6,349 bases of DNA, taken from contig CAJPUA010000057.1 in NCBI GenBank assembly GCA_905373705.1, forward strand, positions 1 through 6,349, in the 5' to 3' direction. Under the pieces are notes generated by a model. It did no database searches. It was not told the origin of the DNA and was given only the letters and a program-made list of their open reading frames with translations. The position numbers and the translations under genes were made by a program. Below are positions 5,731 to 6,349 of this stretch, piece after piece. The stretch comes from an uncultured Schwartzia sp. Lineage in GTDB: Bacteria > Bacillota > Negativicutes > Selenomonadales > Selenomonadaceae. Position 1 is the first letter of the stretch; each line of letters opens with the position of its first letter.

Positions 5731-6189
5731 ATGGAAAATATTGTTGCCCGCCATCAAACGCTGGACATGTATAACTGCAAGCCTGACAACCTGAAAGGCG
5801 ATAACGGCATTCAGCGTGATCTGCCTGCCCTTCTTGAAGGCGCGGGCTTTCACATTATCACCTCAAAGACGGAAATCATCGACGACGCGCATACGGTTAT
5901 TTTCCTGCTCCTGCGCGAAGGCCATTTTGCCGTTCACCTCTACCCTTATCTCCATTATGTCGCCACGGATCTCTTTCTTTGCGAGCCTGGGGCGGCGCCG
6001 GAAAAAGTTCTTCAGGGGATACGAAAACTATTTCATCCGGAAAAATTTCGGACGACGTATCTAAAGCGCGGCGATTTCACTAGAAGCGCCGATATGAAGC
6101 CGAAAATCAAAACGCGCGTAGCGACGCTTCGCCGTATTCACAACACAGGAGCAAAAGTAATTCGCCTATTAGCGCACCGCCGCCATTAA
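5731..6189 (+). CDS. AdoMet decarboxylase (SpeD/SpeH) homologue lacking the pyruvoyl serine
   Basis: The product has 152 residues. Residues 7-114 match small prokaryotic S-adenosylmethionine decarboxylase proenzymes, which self-cleave between Glu and Ser to make a pyruvoyl cofactor and then supply decarboxylated AdoMet for spermidine synthesis. The match includes ARHQTLDMYNC (6-16), REGHFAVHLYP (62-72), YVATDLFLC (76-84) and a KRG end (112-114). With a +1 offset to the Thermotoga maritima enzyme, His69 and Cys84 match its processing His68 and catalytic Cys83. Ser63 is replaced by Gly64 (GGC, one base from AGC). Trp70 and Glu72 in the substrate site are Tyr71 and Tyr73. Pyruvoyl formation therefore looks impossible. 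A basic tail of about 36 residues (117-152) extends beyond the usual domain. The ATG at 5731 has AAAGGAG 6 nt upstream; an earlier in-frame ATG at 5650 lies inside the promoter. Homology is fairly sure; function is unknown, perhaps a regulatory or repurposed paralogue. Confidence 0.85.
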   Translation: MENIVARHQTLDMYNCKPDNLKGDNGIQRDLPALLEGAGFHIITSKTEIIDDAHTVIFLLLREGHFAVHLYPYLHYVATDLFLCEPGAAPEKVLQGIRKLFHPEKFRTTYLKRGDFTRSADMKPKIKTRVATLRRIHNTGAKVIRLLAHRRH

Positions 6190-6204
6190 ATTGGCGATTC
6201 GCTC

Positions 6205-6233
6205 TTGCTTTTTGCGAGATTCTATATTATAAT
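6205..6233 (+). promoter_or_regulatory. Promoter of the tRNA-Pro gene
   Basis: TATAAT (6228-6233) is a perfect -10 box. TTGCTT (6205-6210), 17 nt upstream, gives the -35 with TTG retained. Transcription would begin around 6240, just ahead of the mature tRNA 5' end at 6246. The 56-nt gap between the SpeD-like gene and the tRNA is mostly this promoter; no clear terminator is visible in it. Confidence 0.7.
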
Positions 6234-6245
6234 AGCTTCTGTCGT

Positions 6246-6322
6246 CGGGATGTGGCGCAGCTTGGTAGCGCGCATCGTTCGGGACGATGAGGTCGCAGGT
6301 TCGAACCCTGTCATCCCGACCA
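6246..6322 (+). tRNA. tRNA-Pro (anticodon CGG)
   Basis: A complete cloverleaf of 77 nt including an encoded CCA is present. The acceptor stem is CGGGATG (6246-6252) paired with CATCCCG (6312-6318). The D stem is GCGC (6255-6258) with GCGC (6268-6271). The anticodon stem is CATCG (6273-6277) with CGATG (6285-6289), around the loop TTCGGGA with anticodon CGG at 6280-6282, reading CCG. The T stem is GCAGG (6295-6299) with CCTGT (6307-6311), around TTCGAAC. The discriminator is A6319 and CCA is 6320-6322. The C1-G72 pair and A73 fit bacterial prolyl-tRNA identity. The variable loop AGGTC has a G at position 46, which is a plausible TrmB target in this same genome. Confidence 0.97.
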
Positions 6323-6349
6323 TTATTTAGAAGGATCGCCGCTTACTTC

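Noticed and set aside
6181..6196. Hairpin CGCCA-TTAAAT-TGGCG overlapping the stop codon of the SpeD-like gene
   Set aside because: The stem has only 5 bp and no T-run follows directly, so it does not qualify as a Rho-independent terminator.
6323..6349. Short tail after the tRNA
   Set aside because: Only 27 bases remain; no second tRNA, terminator or coding start can be supported from them.

Overview
The window looks like chromosomal core DNA from a low-to-mid-GC Firmicute. It is probably a member of the Negativicutes (Selenomonas/Megasphaera/Sporomusa-like). That placement rests on strong AGGAGG-type ribosome binding sites, two genes starting with TTG, a TatD-associated type of radical SAM protein, and an AcoR/DhaR-type regulator. 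It is an inference from gene content, not a proven assignment. No insertion sequence, phage gene or CRISPR array is visible, and the protein-coding density is high.

Left two thirds (40-4526, minus strand): a four-gene co-directional unit read right to left. It begins with a 636-residue AcoR/DhaR-type enhancer-binding-protein homologue that lacks the GAFTGA loop. After a 20-nt gap comes trmB (tRNA guanine-N7 methyltransferase, TTG start). An ATGA overlap leads to a FtsW-type SEDS glycosyltransferase, and a 43-nt gap leads to a small radical SAM protein of the TatD-associated type. A good sigma-70 promoter with an overlapping inverted repeat lies upstream of the regulator. At the extreme left edge (1-32) is half of a GC-rich palindrome with a GGGGACGG arm. 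It could be a terminator, a REP-like element, or both.

Divergent intergenic region (4527-4800): the regulator promoter reads leftward and a TATAAT -10 box reads rightward toward lgt. Five copies of TGCTTT lie in the pyrimidine-rich stretch before lgt.

Right third (4801-6349, plus strand): lgt (prolipoprotein diacylglyceryl transferase, TTG start) comes first. It is followed, from its own extended -10 promoter, by a small AdoMet decarboxylase (SpeD/SpeH) homologue. This homologue keeps the family fold signature but has Gly in place of the serine that must become the pyruvoyl cofactor, so it should be catalytically dead as an AdoMet decarboxylase. Last comes a complete tRNA-Pro(CGG) with its own consensus promoter and encoded CCA.

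Most of the genes are housekeeping functions: tRNA modification, cell-wall synthesis, lipoprotein maturation and a tRNA. The items worth following up are the serine-less SpeD homologue, the GAFTGA-less regulator placed at the head of a trmB-ftsW unit, the two His-to-Gln changes in Lgt, and the edge palindrome.
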